Origin: Rhodothermales bacterium
GTDB taxonomy: Bacteria; Bacteroidota; Rhodothermia; Rhodothermales; UBA10348
DNA length: 64,000 nucleotides
NCBI GenBank assembly: GCA_028284865.1
Contig: JANQQV010000020.1
Coordinates: 372,001-436,000 of the forward strand
Direction of reading: 5' to 3'
The notes below the pieces were generated by a model. It had not been told where the DNA came from. It searched no databases and saw only the letters and a program-made list of their open reading frames with translations. Both the position numbers and the translations under genes were made by a program. Below, in pieces: positions 25,887 to 33,636 of this stretch. The first letter of the stretch is position 1. Each line of letters starts with the position of its first letter.

Positions 25887-28127
25887 TTACTTCAGCAGCA
25901 TCATGGTCCGCGTCTGGGTGAATTCACCTCCAGCCTGCAGACGATAGATGTACATACCGGAGGTCAGCTGCGACGCGTCAAACGTGACAGCGTGCGTGCC
26001 GGCCGGCATGGTACGTCCGTTGACCAGCGTGGCAACACGCTGTCCAAGCACATTGTAAACGTCCAGGCGAACGTCCGAGGCGTTCGGGATGGAGAATTCA
26101 ATGTTCGTGCTCGGGTTGAACGGGTTCGGGTAGTTCTGCTCAAGGGCGAACTCATATGGAAGAGCCGAATTGGCCTCTTCGATATCCGTAGCCGTCACAG
26201 CCGTACCAGCGATCGCGACAGGCTGCCAGGTCGACGGGTTGTTCCAAGCGCCCGGGCCGCCAAAGAGCGTCCAGTTGACCTGGGCTTCACGTCCACCACC
26301 AGCGTCCCGATCTCCCAGGGCGAGGTTGAATGGAATGACCTTGAGAGCGTCGCTTGCTGGGACAGCAAGTGGCTGGTCAGTCGTCGGATCCAATACGGAT
26401 TCCAGCGGAATGGCGACGAGGAAACGATAGCCAGTGGCCGTTTTCTCAGCAGCTCCACCAGCACCCTGAACAGGACCGGATGCCGTCGAGCCCGTGGCAC
26501 CAGCCGGATCAGCGTGAGACCAGATTCCGATACCCAGAACGTTGCCCGCTTCGTCAGCTTCCACCGCCATGCGGATCTGGAAGTCAGCGGTGTTTCCGCG
26601 GCCATACTGGCCATTCGGAGAGCGATTCAGCAAACCGCCACCGGGGACTTCGCGAACATCGTAGTTACCGAAGAAGATTTCGAACGAGTCGAAATTCCAG
26701 GTGCCTGCGCCGTCGGCGTTGGCGCCAGGGAAACCAGCAACGTCATCTGTGACTTCTGCATAGACATACAGGAATCCGAATTCGTCGATGGCCACTTTGG
26801 CCATGGCCGAGATATCGGCGGCCGCACCGTCACCAGTCGGTGCTGGAGCATCACCCGATGTCCAGTGATCAGGGGTGATCATGAACGGCGCGTTGCCCGG
26901 GAATCCATCGTCGGAAATCGTGCCAGAGGCGACGTTATCGAAGATGGTCGTCGACTGCGCTTCCGTCAACACGCGAATGAACGGTGCTTCCGGGAGGTTC
27001 GGGTTGGCCACTTCACCTGAAGAACCGCCCACAAACGTGTTTTCAACGCCGAAGAGGCTCTTGGAGGTCACCGCGTAGTAGAACGGATCACCCGCCAGGG
27101 AAACGTGTGGCAGCTCAACCTGGTGGTCGATGGAAAACTCTGTGTCGTTGAACGATTTCGAGCCAATCAATGAGACGCTTCCAGCCAGAATATCCTGCGA
27201 TGTAATCGGGCTCTCGGAGGCGTAAACGTTGTATCCACCAAAATCAGGATTTGGCGTCCAGCTGATCGTGTTGACATCGCCGTTGGCAGCAAATGACGCG
27301 CCACTCATGGCAATAGGGCCCTGTGTGGCCACCGACACGTCGGTGTTTGGACCACCGATGTAAACGTCGTCGAGGTAGATCGGGCCGCCACCGGTGTTGT
27401 TGTCAAAGAAGACCGTCAGGCTGTAGACACCGTCCCACTGGAATTCTTCGAAACAGGCGTCACCGTTGCACTCGCCTGGGCCCCAAACGCCGAATCCACC
27501 AACGGACCAGGCACCGCCGTATGTCCACTGGGCTGCGTTGTCATCCAGCGGAGTCGCGAGGGCATTACCGTTGATGTCCTTGCCGACTTTGGCAGAGTCG
27601 AGTCCAGCGACAGTCGTCGGCGGCAGCGGAATGGCCAGATCGTGCCACTGTCCGTTGCGCATGGCTTCTGGAATGGTCCAATTGAGACGGGACTGGAGAT
27701 CAGCCGTGCCATCGTTGGCCGGGCTGTCATCCGTTTTGTCGAACATGGTGATCCAGACACCTGGCTGACCCGCATTGGCAGGGTCAACGAGAAGCTTCAT
27801 GTAGAGCGTGTCTCCTTCCCCAGCACTCATGCCCACGTTCTGGGACATGTCAATGCCTTCCGACTTCGAGAACCGGTAGCCGTTCTCCGACCAGTTACCG
27901 TAGTCGTACTTGTGGACACGGTTGCCAGAAGTCGGATCCAGGGGATCAAGGACGATGGGAGCCGAGGCTTCAGGAATGAGGACGTTAGGTCCGTCGAAGA
28001 AGAAAATGAAATCGTCGCCGAGCTCAGTCATGCCGCTCTGGGCTGATGCCGGGACCGCAATCATAGCGGTCAGGAGAAGCATCATGAACGGCAGCACAGC
28101 GACGCGCGTGGTAGCACTCGTGTTCAT
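25887..28127 (-). CDS. T9SS-exported protein with CBM9-like domain
   Basis: 746 aa. Signal peptide (MMLLLTAMIAVPASAQ). Residues ~30-260 look like a beta-sandwich binding module (DDFIFFFDGPNVLIPEA ... GPIYLDDVYIGGP). An FN3-like unit follows (VNTISWTPNPDFGGYNVYAS), then a CBM9/DOMON-like domain at ~375-640 (FGFLYVYAEVTDD ... WNFDSFEIFFGNYD ... GYRFLVAIPLESV) and a canonical T9SS type A sorting domain (LEQNYPNPFNPSTNIEFSIP ... GMYIYRLQAGG). No hydrolase motif was found. Likely a cell-surface carbohydrate-binding protein. It is the first gene of the receptor operon, directly behind two LacI-type operators, and the hairpin after its stop could favour its expression over the downstream genes. Confidence 0.8.
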   Translation of the reverse strand: MNTSATTRVAVLPFMMLLLTAMIAVPASAQSGMTELGDDFIFFFDGPNVLIPEASAPIVLDPLDPTSGNRVHKYDYGNWSENGYRFSKSEGIDMSQNVGMSAGEGDTLYMKLLVDPANAGQPGVWITMFDKTDDSPANDGTADLQSRLNWTIPEAMRNGQWHDLAIPLPPTTVAGLDSAKVGKDINGNALATPLDDNAAQWTYGGAWSVGGFGVWGPGECNGDACFEEFQWDGVYSLTVFFDNNTGGGPIYLDDVYIGGPNTDVSVATQGPIAMSGASFAANGDVNTISWTPNPDFGGYNVYASESPITSQDILAGSVSLIGSKSFNDTEFSIDHQVELPHVSLAGDPFYYAVTSKSLFGVENTFVGGSSGEVANPNLPEAPFIRVLTEAQSTTIFDNVASGTISDDGFPGNAPFMITPDHWTSGDAPAPTGDGAAADISAMAKVAIDEFGFLYVYAEVTDDVAGFPGANADGAGTWNFDSFEIFFGNYDVREVPGGGLLNRSPNGQYGRGNTADFQIRMAVEADEAGNVLGIGIWSHADPAGATGSTASGPVQGAGGAAEKTATGYRFLVAIPLESVLDPTTDQPLAVPASDALKVIPFNLALGDRDAGGGREAQVNWTLFGGPGAWNNPSTWQPVAIAGTAVTATDIEEANSALPYEFALEQNYPNPFNPSTNIEFSIPNASDVRLDVYNVLGQRVATLVNGRTMPAGTHAVTFDASQLTSGMYIYRLQAGGEFTQTRTMMLLK

Positions 28128-28187
28128 TGCATTGCTTGATGGTTAGTTGTGGAGTACGGGTCCGGCAGGGGTTCAACCGGCCCCTCC

Positions 28188-28201
28188 TGAAAACCTTTTC
28201 A
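28188..28201. promoter_or_regulatory. LacI-type operator, copy 2
   Basis: TGAAAACCTTTTCA: near-perfect dyad, one of three matching sites in the window. It lies 61 bp upstream of the CBM9-like gene start, between a TAATAC-like promoter element and the gene, where bound repressor would block RNA polymerase. Confidence 0.75.
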
Positions 28202-28209
28202 CGATGAAG

Positions 28210-28215
28210 GTATTA
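28210..28215 (-). promoter_or_regulatory. Possible -10 element between the two operators
   Basis: TAATAC on the minus strand, with TTTTCA 15 nt upstream inside the operator at 28231. Position is plausible, but Bacteroidota promoters often differ from this form, so this is a weak call. Confidence 0.3.
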
Positions 28216-28230
28216 ACGCCCTCTCATAAA

Positions 28231-28244
28231 TGAAAACGTTTTCA
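28231..28244. promoter_or_regulatory. LacI-type operator, copy 1
   Basis: TGAAAACGTTTTCA, a perfect 14-bp palindrome with the central CG that LacI-family members prefer. Lies 104 bp upstream of the CBM9-like gene. Two further TTTTCAG half-sites follow at 28250-28256 and 28257-28263. Confidence 0.82.
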
Positions 28245-28249
28245 GGCCA

Positions 28250-28263
28250 TTTTCAGTTTTCAG
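28250..28263. repeat. Tandem operator half-sites
   Basis: TTTTCAGTTTTCAG: two direct copies of the operator half-site adjoining the perfect operator, between it and the end of the GH16 gene. They could assist binding or be relics of operator duplication. Confidence 0.5.
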
Positions 28264-28278
28264 ATCGTCAGATTTTCG

Positions 28279-30153
28279 TCAGCGCAACGGGACGCCGTCG
28301 CCAACCCGGATTACGGGCCGGGAAATGGTCCCTGTATCTGTTTGTACTACAAGGAAATACATGCCCGGTGAAAGTCTGGTTGGCAAGTCCAGTCGGATGG
28401 TATCACCCTCGCGTCCGAGGGAATCGAATTCACGATTCATGACCTCCCTTCCCATGACATCAACGAGTCTCACCGTCGCCGGATGATAGGCTTCACTTCC
28501 CAGTTCTACTAGCAGTCGATCGGTGAACGGATTTGGGTAGACTGAACGCATCAGATTGACGCGTTCCGGATGCGTCTCCGTGGAGGTCGATGTTCCCAGT
28601 TGGAGCTCATATCGATTGATGTACACCCCGAAGCTCCTGTACCCGATTCGCAACGTCCGGATACCCTCTTCCAACCAAACACCGTCCAGGACTGCGTTCC
28701 GGAAGAATGTTGTCGAATTGGTAGACGAGTAGGCCAACTCCTCTCCCCAATCCTGTCCATCGATGGCCAGGGTAAGCGAGCCATCCCGGGTCGCCGCCAG
28801 GCGTGCGATGAGGCGATAGGTTCCGCTCTCCGTCACGTTCACGGTGTATTCCGTCCACTCACGCAGGGTCACATTTTCCACGTTGTATCCCCCGCCGATA
28901 TCGGCAGAGACGCCTATGTCCACTCCCTCATCTGCTCGTAGCGCTCCGACCGTATTCAATGGGGTCAGTTCGAGGTAGGCTACACCGGGACCACCAAGAT
29001 CATAGTATTCCGCTTCAAATTGACCGGGGATATCCGGCGCTTCCATCAGATAGGGAGCCTGACCACATGTATCTCCGACCTGGATATGAAGGGTGTCCGA
29101 TTGTGCGGTCCATCCATCCTCGTCCAATGCATCAGCGCGGAGTTCATAGCAACCTGGATGCACGTTTTCGAGCGACAGGTCGATGGAAGGACCACTTCCC
29201 ATGGCAAGCAGACCGTCACCCTGATACAAAGCCAGAGAAGCGATTTCGGATACCGGATCGGTGGCTGTTGCCGTCAGGCTTACTGATTCACCGACATCAT
29301 ATTGCGTCTGCTCTCCTGCTGAAGCCACCGAGACAGACGGAGGGCCATGGGCGTCGGCATAAACCCGTACGTAGTCAACCTCGAAGCTCGTTGGAAAGTC
29401 ATTCGGCTCAACGCCTTGAGCACCACCCCACGTTCCACCGACCGCCAGGTTCAGGATCAAGTGAAACGGTTTGTCGAATGGCCAGCGGGTCCAGTTCGAA
29501 AGCCCTCGTTCGTACACCAGATTGACGTTGCCATCAACGTAGGTCGTAATACGCGTGGGCGTCCATTCCAGCGCGTAGACATGAAAGTCGGAGCGCGAGG
29601 TCGCGTTCATGAAAGTTGACGCCGGGTTATTGTTCAGCTGGTGATTGAGTGCATTCATGTGAACGGCCGAATGGGTCCGGTCCGGCTCATGGCCGACTCC
29701 TTCCATGATGTCAATCTCGCCGTTGTCCGGCCACCCTCCGTCTCCGTAGTTACTCTCGGATGGCATCATCCAGATGGCTGGCCAGGTACCCAATCCTTCC
29801 GGAAGGCGTGCTCGCACCTCAAAACGACCGTACAACCAATCTCCTTTGCCCAATGTCCTCAGCCGGGCCGAGGTGTAGGGTGCTCCTGCAAATGATTCAG
29901 GGCGCGCCTCAATGATGAGCACACCATTCTCGATACGAGCATTCTCGGGGCGAGCGTCGGTGTAGTATTGGAGTTCTTGATTCCCCCATCCCCCACCACC
30001 AACTTGATAGGACCATTTGGTCTCATCGGGTTGGGTACCGGAGTCGAATTCATCACTCCAGACCAATTGCCAGTCCTGGGCGTGCGCGGACATACCAAGC
30101 AGCACGCATGTCAGACCCGCAATCAACCTTTTCACTCTGTTCGACCTCGTCAT
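28279..30153 (-). CDS. GH16 beta-glucanase (laminarinase-like) with CBM6-like and T9SS domains
   Basis: About 624 aa. Signal peptide to SAHAQ, then a GH16 domain at ~27-265: the catalytic motif GEIDIMEGVG holds Glu146 and Glu151 as nucleophile and acid/base, with the usual TWPAIWMMP strand before it. An Ig-like domain (~268-355), a CBM6-like module (~370-515: GQFEAEYYDLGGPGVAY) and a T9SS sorting domain (YPNPFTDRLLVEL ... SPGMYFLVVQ) follow. Predicted to hydrolyse beta-1,3(1,4)-glucans at the cell surface. The ATG at 30153 has AGGAGG at 9 nt; the track start is the adjacent GTG. It lies 72 bp after lacI on the same strand, so the two may be co-transcribed. Confidence 0.92.
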   Translation of the reverse strand: MTRSNRVKRLIAGLTCVLLGMSAHAQDWQLVWSDEFDSGTQPDETKWSYQVGGGGWGNQELQYYTDARPENARIENGVLIIEARPESFAGAPYTSARLRTLGKGDWLYGRFEVRARLPEGLGTWPAIWMMPSESNYGDGGWPDNGEIDIMEGVGHEPDRTHSAVHMNALNHQLNNNPASTFMNATSRSDFHVYALEWTPTRITTYVDGNVNLVYERGLSNWTRWPFDKPFHLILNLAVGGTWGGAQGVEPNDFPTSFEVDYVRVYADAHGPPSVSVASAGEQTQYDVGESVSLTATATDPVSEIASLALYQGDGLLAMGSGPSIDLSLENVHPGCYELRADALDEDGWTAQSDTLHIQVGDTCGQAPYLMEAPDIPGQFEAEYYDLGGPGVAYLELTPLNTVGALRADEGVDIGVSADIGGGYNVENVTLREWTEYTVNVTESGTYRLIARLAATRDGSLTLAIDGQDWGEELAYSSTNSTTFFRNAVLDGVWLEEGIRTLRIGYRSFGVYINRYELQLGTSTSTETHPERVNLMRSVYPNPFTDRLLVELGSEAYHPATVRLVDVMGREVMNREFDSLGREGDTIRLDLPTRLSPGMYFLVVQTDTGTISRPVIRVGDGVPLR

Positions 30154-30225
30154 CACTCCTACCCTCCTGGGGCGCTTCTACAGTGAATGGTGTTCTGTCA
30201 GTCCCGATCGATCATCTGGCGACAC

Positions 30226-31224
30226 TCAGGAGGACGCACGGATGCGAAGCTCCACCGGCAGTTCGCTGGCATAGCTTTGCAGAACGTCGTCGCTTTCATT
30301 GGCGATGACCGCTTCAAGAAGCTTGACCGATCGCCGTCCCAGCTCCCGAATCGGAACGTGAACAGTGGTTAACGGCGGGAACGTGAATGCCGAACTGGGA
30401 ATGTTGTCAAACCCGGTCAGCGATACATCTTCTGGAATCCTCAGCCCGGCGTCGCGAATCGCACTCAAAGCGCCGACAGCCGCATCATCATTCGATGTCA
30501 TGATGGCCGAAGGCGGCTCAGGCAAACCCAATAGGTATTTGGTGCCATCGTACCCGGCCTGCTGGGTGAACTCACCCTCGAAAATCAAGTCCTCATTGAC
30601 AGGAATGCCTGAGACACGCAGTGCTTCCAGGAACCCTCTGAACCGTTCCTGAGCGTCATAAGCATCGCGCGGACCCGTTATGAATCCGATTTTGGAATGT
30701 CCCGAAGCGATCAGATGTTCAGCCATCTGTCGCATTCCGCCAAAATTGTCGAATGAAATGGTCGGCACTCTCTTACCCTCGGACCGGGTGTTGAGGAATA
30801 CCAATGGGATCCCGCTGGGCGCGCGGTCCAGTACGGATTCCACGGTGAGCACGGGAGCCATGACCAGAATGCCGTCCACTCTACGGTACATTCCTTTCAA
30901 AGCAGCTTCCAATTCGTCAGACGAGTTGTGCGAGGACGAAATCAAAAGCATCCGGCCGTCCTCTTGAGCTGCGCTGTCTATGCCATTCAGCAATTCGGCA
31001 TAGAAGTCTCCGGATACATAGGGCAGTAGAATACCGATGGCCCCTGTTTGCCTGGAGTGCAAACTCTGTGCAGCCGGGTTGGGCGTGTACCCCAGCTCTG
31101 CCGCCGCCTCCAGCACACGTTCACGTTTGTCCGCGCGAACGTTGCAGGTGTCGTTGAGTACACGGGAAACCGTCGAAATCGATACCTTTGCTCGCTCTGC
31201 TACGTCCCGTATCGTTGCTCCCAT
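30226..31224 (-). CDS. LacI-family transcriptional regulator
   Basis: 332 aa. The N-terminal HTH reads MGATIRDVAERAKVSISTVSRVLN, followed by the hinge GYTPNPAAQSL, which contacts the centre of the operator. The rest is a periplasmic-binding-protein fold for a sugar effector (TGAIGILLPYVSGDFYAELL ... PSAIMTSNDDAAVGAL ... LTGFDNIPSSAFTFPPLTTV). It should repress the surrounding glucan genes and be released by a sugar from glucan breakdown; the effector is not predictable here. Three TGAAAACSTTTTCA dyads in the block fit its DNA-binding family, and one lies 40 bp upstream of its own start, which suggests autoregulation. Divergent from the SGNH-TPR gene. Confidence 0.94.
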   Translation of the reverse strand: MGATIRDVAERAKVSISTVSRVLNDTCNVRADKRERVLEAAAELGYTPNPAAQSLHSRQTGAIGILLPYVSGDFYAELLNGIDSAAQEDGRMLLISSSHNSSDELEAALKGMYRRVDGILVMAPVLTVESVLDRAPSGIPLVFLNTRSEGKRVPTISFDNFGGMRQMAEHLIASGHSKIGFITGPRDAYDAQERFRGFLEALRVSGIPVNEDLIFEGEFTQQAGYDGTKYLLGLPEPPSAIMTSNDDAAVGALSAIRDAGLRIPEDVSLTGFDNIPSSAFTFPPLTTVHVPIRELGRRSVKLLEAVIANESDDVLQSYASELPVELRIRASS

Positions 31225-31237
31225 CGTACCTCGTCAT

Positions 31238-31261
31238 TGAGGCGGTTTCGCAACCGCATCA
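31238..31261. promoter_or_regulatory. Second palindrome in the lacI-SGNH intergenic region
   Basis: Arms GCGGTT and AACCGC around TCGC, extended by TGA/TCA on the outside. It is different in sequence from the LacI sites and ends 2 bp before one of them. Either an operator for another regulator or a 5'-UTR hairpin of lacI. Confidence 0.5.
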
Positions 31262-31263
31262 TG

Positions 31264-31287
31264 CATTCTGAAAACCTTTTCAGAATG
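31264..31287. promoter_or_regulatory. LacI-type operator, copy 3 (extended palindrome)
   Basis: Arms CATTCTGAAAA and TTTTCAGAATG are perfect 11-bp inverted repeats around CC; the core TGAAAACCTTTTCA is identical to copy 2. It is placed to control both lacI (start 31224) and the divergent SGNH-TPR gene (start 31316). Confidence 0.85.
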
Positions 31288-31315
31288 ATACACTCTTGGC
31301 ATTTTGAACGCAAGC

Positions 31316-33115
31316 ATGCCCAAATCGTCCAAAGAACGGGTTTTCACCGTTCTGCTTGTTCTCATCCCCGTCTTTCTGCTTCTTGCTCTGGAGATGGGTC
31401 TTCGGCTGTCCGGTTTCGCCGAATCGCGACGTAGTGCGCTCAAGCCGATCGATGGTGAACCGGGATGGGTCGGGCTCAACCCAGAATATCCGGGCCGGTA
31501 TTTCAGAGGCTTTCTTCCGGCAGTGGCTTTCACTCCATTTCGCGAAGTCAAGCCGGACAACAGTGTTCGCGTGGTAGTCCTCGGTGGGTCTTCGACTGCC
31601 GGATTCCCTTATCAATGGTACCAAGGCTTCCCTTCGGGCTTGGAACGACGATTGACGGACCAGTATGCAGGCCGCCCGGTCGAGGTCATCAATCTGGGGA
31701 TGACGGCTGTCAACAGTTACACACTCTGGGACCTGGGGCGTCATGTTATCGACATGGACCCCGACCTGGTCGTCATCTACGCTGGCCACAACGAATTCTA
31801 TGGCGCATACGGTGCGGGCACCACGGCAGCGTGGTATCCGAAGTCCGCGTGGTTTGGACGCATGTTGCTGACGCTGAAACGGTCGGCCATCGTCATGGGT
31901 ATCGAGCGCATCCTCTTCGGGCCGCCTGACTATGGCCTGGACGCAGATCCGAACGAGCGCACTTTGATGGCCCGCGTGGTGCAGGACGCGGGAATCGTAC
32001 TCGATGAGGATGTCTATTCCGCGGGAATCGCCCAGTTCGAATCCAACATGGAGCGGGTCCTGTCTTCCTATCAGGAAAACGGCATTCCGGTTGTGGTCGG
32101 CACTCTCGTCGCCAACCTCTCCGAACAGCATCCGCTCTCGCAGACAGTCGACGCTGTAGAGGCATTCGAAGCAGGCCGCCAGGCTCTTCAGGATGGGGAC
32201 GTGGAAGAGGCACGAATTCGATTCATCGAGGCGCGGGACCTGGATCAGATACGATTTCGAGCCTCAACCGATATCAACGACATCATTCGGTCCTGGTCTG
32301 GTCGAGACGGCGTTTCGGTTGTAGACCTTGAGCCTGCATTTGAGGAGGCATCCACAACAGGAATCCCTGGATACGATTTGTTCACGGATCACCTCCACCC
32401 CACCGCGCGCGGATATGATTTGATTGCGGAGGAGCTTACTCCATCGGCGGTTGCGGCTCTCGAACAACGAGGGATTCGCCCCCGACCGCTGAATCTGGAA
32501 TGGGACTCGACCATTCTGTTGGACGGCCTGTCGGAATCGGAGGCGGGGATTCTGATCGACCGCCTCCTGTCAGACTATCCGTTCAATCTGGACGACGAAC
32601 CGGGGGCGGCCACATCCAGATACCAGGAACTGATGGACGCTCGGCGTCAGTCCGGCAGCATCTCAGATTCCCTTGCCATCAGTGTGATGACAACGGATAT
32701 GCCCACACAAAACGCCCTTCTGGAGGGTGCGCGTCTGTACGAGTCCTCAGGCGACTCCCTGCAAGCCCTGCAATACTACCATTCGCTCTTCTATTGGCAG
32801 CCCTTCAATGCCACCTTGATGGAAGAGGTCATCGGGAGATACCTGACGGCTCCTACATGGGATGCCGTAACGGAAAAGCTGGCTTTGTACGGCGCCGCCC
32901 GATCAGATCAGCTGTACTTCTGGAACGCACTCGCGGTAACGCAGATACGCCAGGAGCGTTGGGAGTCAGCAGCCGTCGCCCTTCAACAGGCTGAGCGTCT
33001 TGATGACCGGTCGCCGGTCATGCTATACAACCGTGCTCGCCTGGAATTGGCCCAGGGCGATACGCTCGCCGCACGCTCCACGTTGGAAGCTTACCGCTCT
33101 GCCACGCAGAACTAA
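31316..33115 (+). CDS. Membrane-anchored SGNH hydrolase-like protein with TPR C-terminus
   Basis: About 599 aa. One N-terminal membrane helix (FTVLLVLIPVFLLLALEMGL) acts as anchor. An SGNH/GDSL domain follows with block I VVLGGSSTAGFP, block II NLGMTAVNSY, block III YAGHNEFYGAYG and block V DHLHPTARGYD, so Ser, Gly, Asn and Asp/His positions appear intact. The last ~170 residues look like TPR helices (NALLEGARLYESSGDSLQALQYYHSLF; ESAAVALQQAERL). Activity would be ester hydrolysis, perhaps deacetylation of a polysaccharide, but no substrate can be assigned. The ATG at 31316 is used; the track begins at an upstream TTG. It is divergent from lacI with a shared operator, so it belongs to the predicted regulon. 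Confidence 0.82.
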   Translation: MPKSSKERVFTVLLVLIPVFLLLALEMGLRLSGFAESRRSALKPIDGEPGWVGLNPEYPGRYFRGFLPAVAFTPFREVKPDNSVRVVVLGGSSTAGFPYQWYQGFPSGLERRLTDQYAGRPVEVINLGMTAVNSYTLWDLGRHVIDMDPDLVVIYAGHNEFYGAYGAGTTAAWYPKSAWFGRMLLTLKRSAIVMGIERILFGPPDYGLDADPNERTLMARVVQDAGIVLDEDVYSAGIAQFESNMERVLSSYQENGIPVVVGTLVANLSEQHPLSQTVDAVEAFEAGRQALQDGDVEEARIRFIEARDLDQIRFRASTDINDIIRSWSGRDGVSVVDLEPAFEEASTTGIPGYDLFTDHLHPTARGYDLIAEELTPSAVAALEQRGIRPRPLNLEWDSTILLDGLSESEAGILIDRLLSDYPFNLDDEPGAATSRYQELMDARRQSGSISDSLAISVMTTDMPTQNALLEGARLYESSGDSLQALQYYHSLFYWQPFNATLMEEVIGRYLTAPTWDAVTEKLALYGAARSDQLYFWNALAVTQIRQERWESAAVALQQAERLDDRSPVMLYNRARLELAQGDTLAARSTLEAYRSATQN

Positions 33116-33119
33116 CGGG

Positions 33120-33548
33120 CTATTCGCCAGAAGCTTGAGCCTTCTTGGCAGCCAGCCACGCATCAACCGAGTACTTGCCCGGGCCCGTGAACACAAAGGC
33201 CAGCAACACCATCATGTTCTTGAAGGAGTGGCCTGGGTTGCCATTGCCCGATACGACATGGCCGATCCAGGCAACGAGCATGGTGAACGCCAGCAGAAGC
33301 GACATCGGCATGAACAGGATGCCGAAGAGGATCAGCAGTGCACCAATCGACTCGGTGAAGGCGGCCATGAATCCCCAGAAAGTGGGCCAGAATTCGATTC
33401 CGAAGCGAGCCATCGCTCCTCCGAGACCTTCCCAGCGTTCTGGGCCACCAACCAGCTTGTCCCAGCCGTGGTAATAGATGAATCCAGCGCCGATACCGAT
33501 GCGCGCGATGAGAAGTCCAAGGTCTAGGTGCTTGTAAATCGCTTTCAT
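33120..33548 (-). CDS. DoxX family membrane protein
   Basis: 142 aa with four membrane segments. LGLLIARIGIGAGFIYYHGWDKLVGGPERWEGLG is the DoxX signature (the G.....HG..K..G....W pattern), followed by FWGFMAAFTESIGALLILFGI and the terminal NPGHSFKNMMVLLAFVF. Inner-membrane protein of unsettled function; some relatives contribute to redox homeostasis. The ATG at 33548 is used. It ends 4 bp from the convergent stop of the SGNH-TPR gene without an obvious terminator between them. Monocistronic as far as can be seen. Confidence 0.88.
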   Translation of the reverse strand: MKAIYKHLDLGLLIARIGIGAGFIYYHGWDKLVGGPERWEGLGGAMARFGIEFWPTFWGFMAAFTESIGALLILFGILFMPMSLLLAFTMLVAWIGHVVSGNGNPGHSFKNMMVLLAFVFTGPGKYSVDAWLAAKKAQASGE

Positions 33549-33636
33549 GACGGGGAGAGAAAGTGGGGAAGTTTGAAATGTGTACCGATGGACCTGCTGG
33601 TGTTACGGCTTTTCCAACGGACATCCTTTCGGTTGG

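Noticed and set aside
25881-27020. 379-aa plus-strand ORF antisense to the CBM9-like gene
   Set aside because: No homology signal, no start context, and it is fully covered by a gene with signal peptide and T9SS domain.
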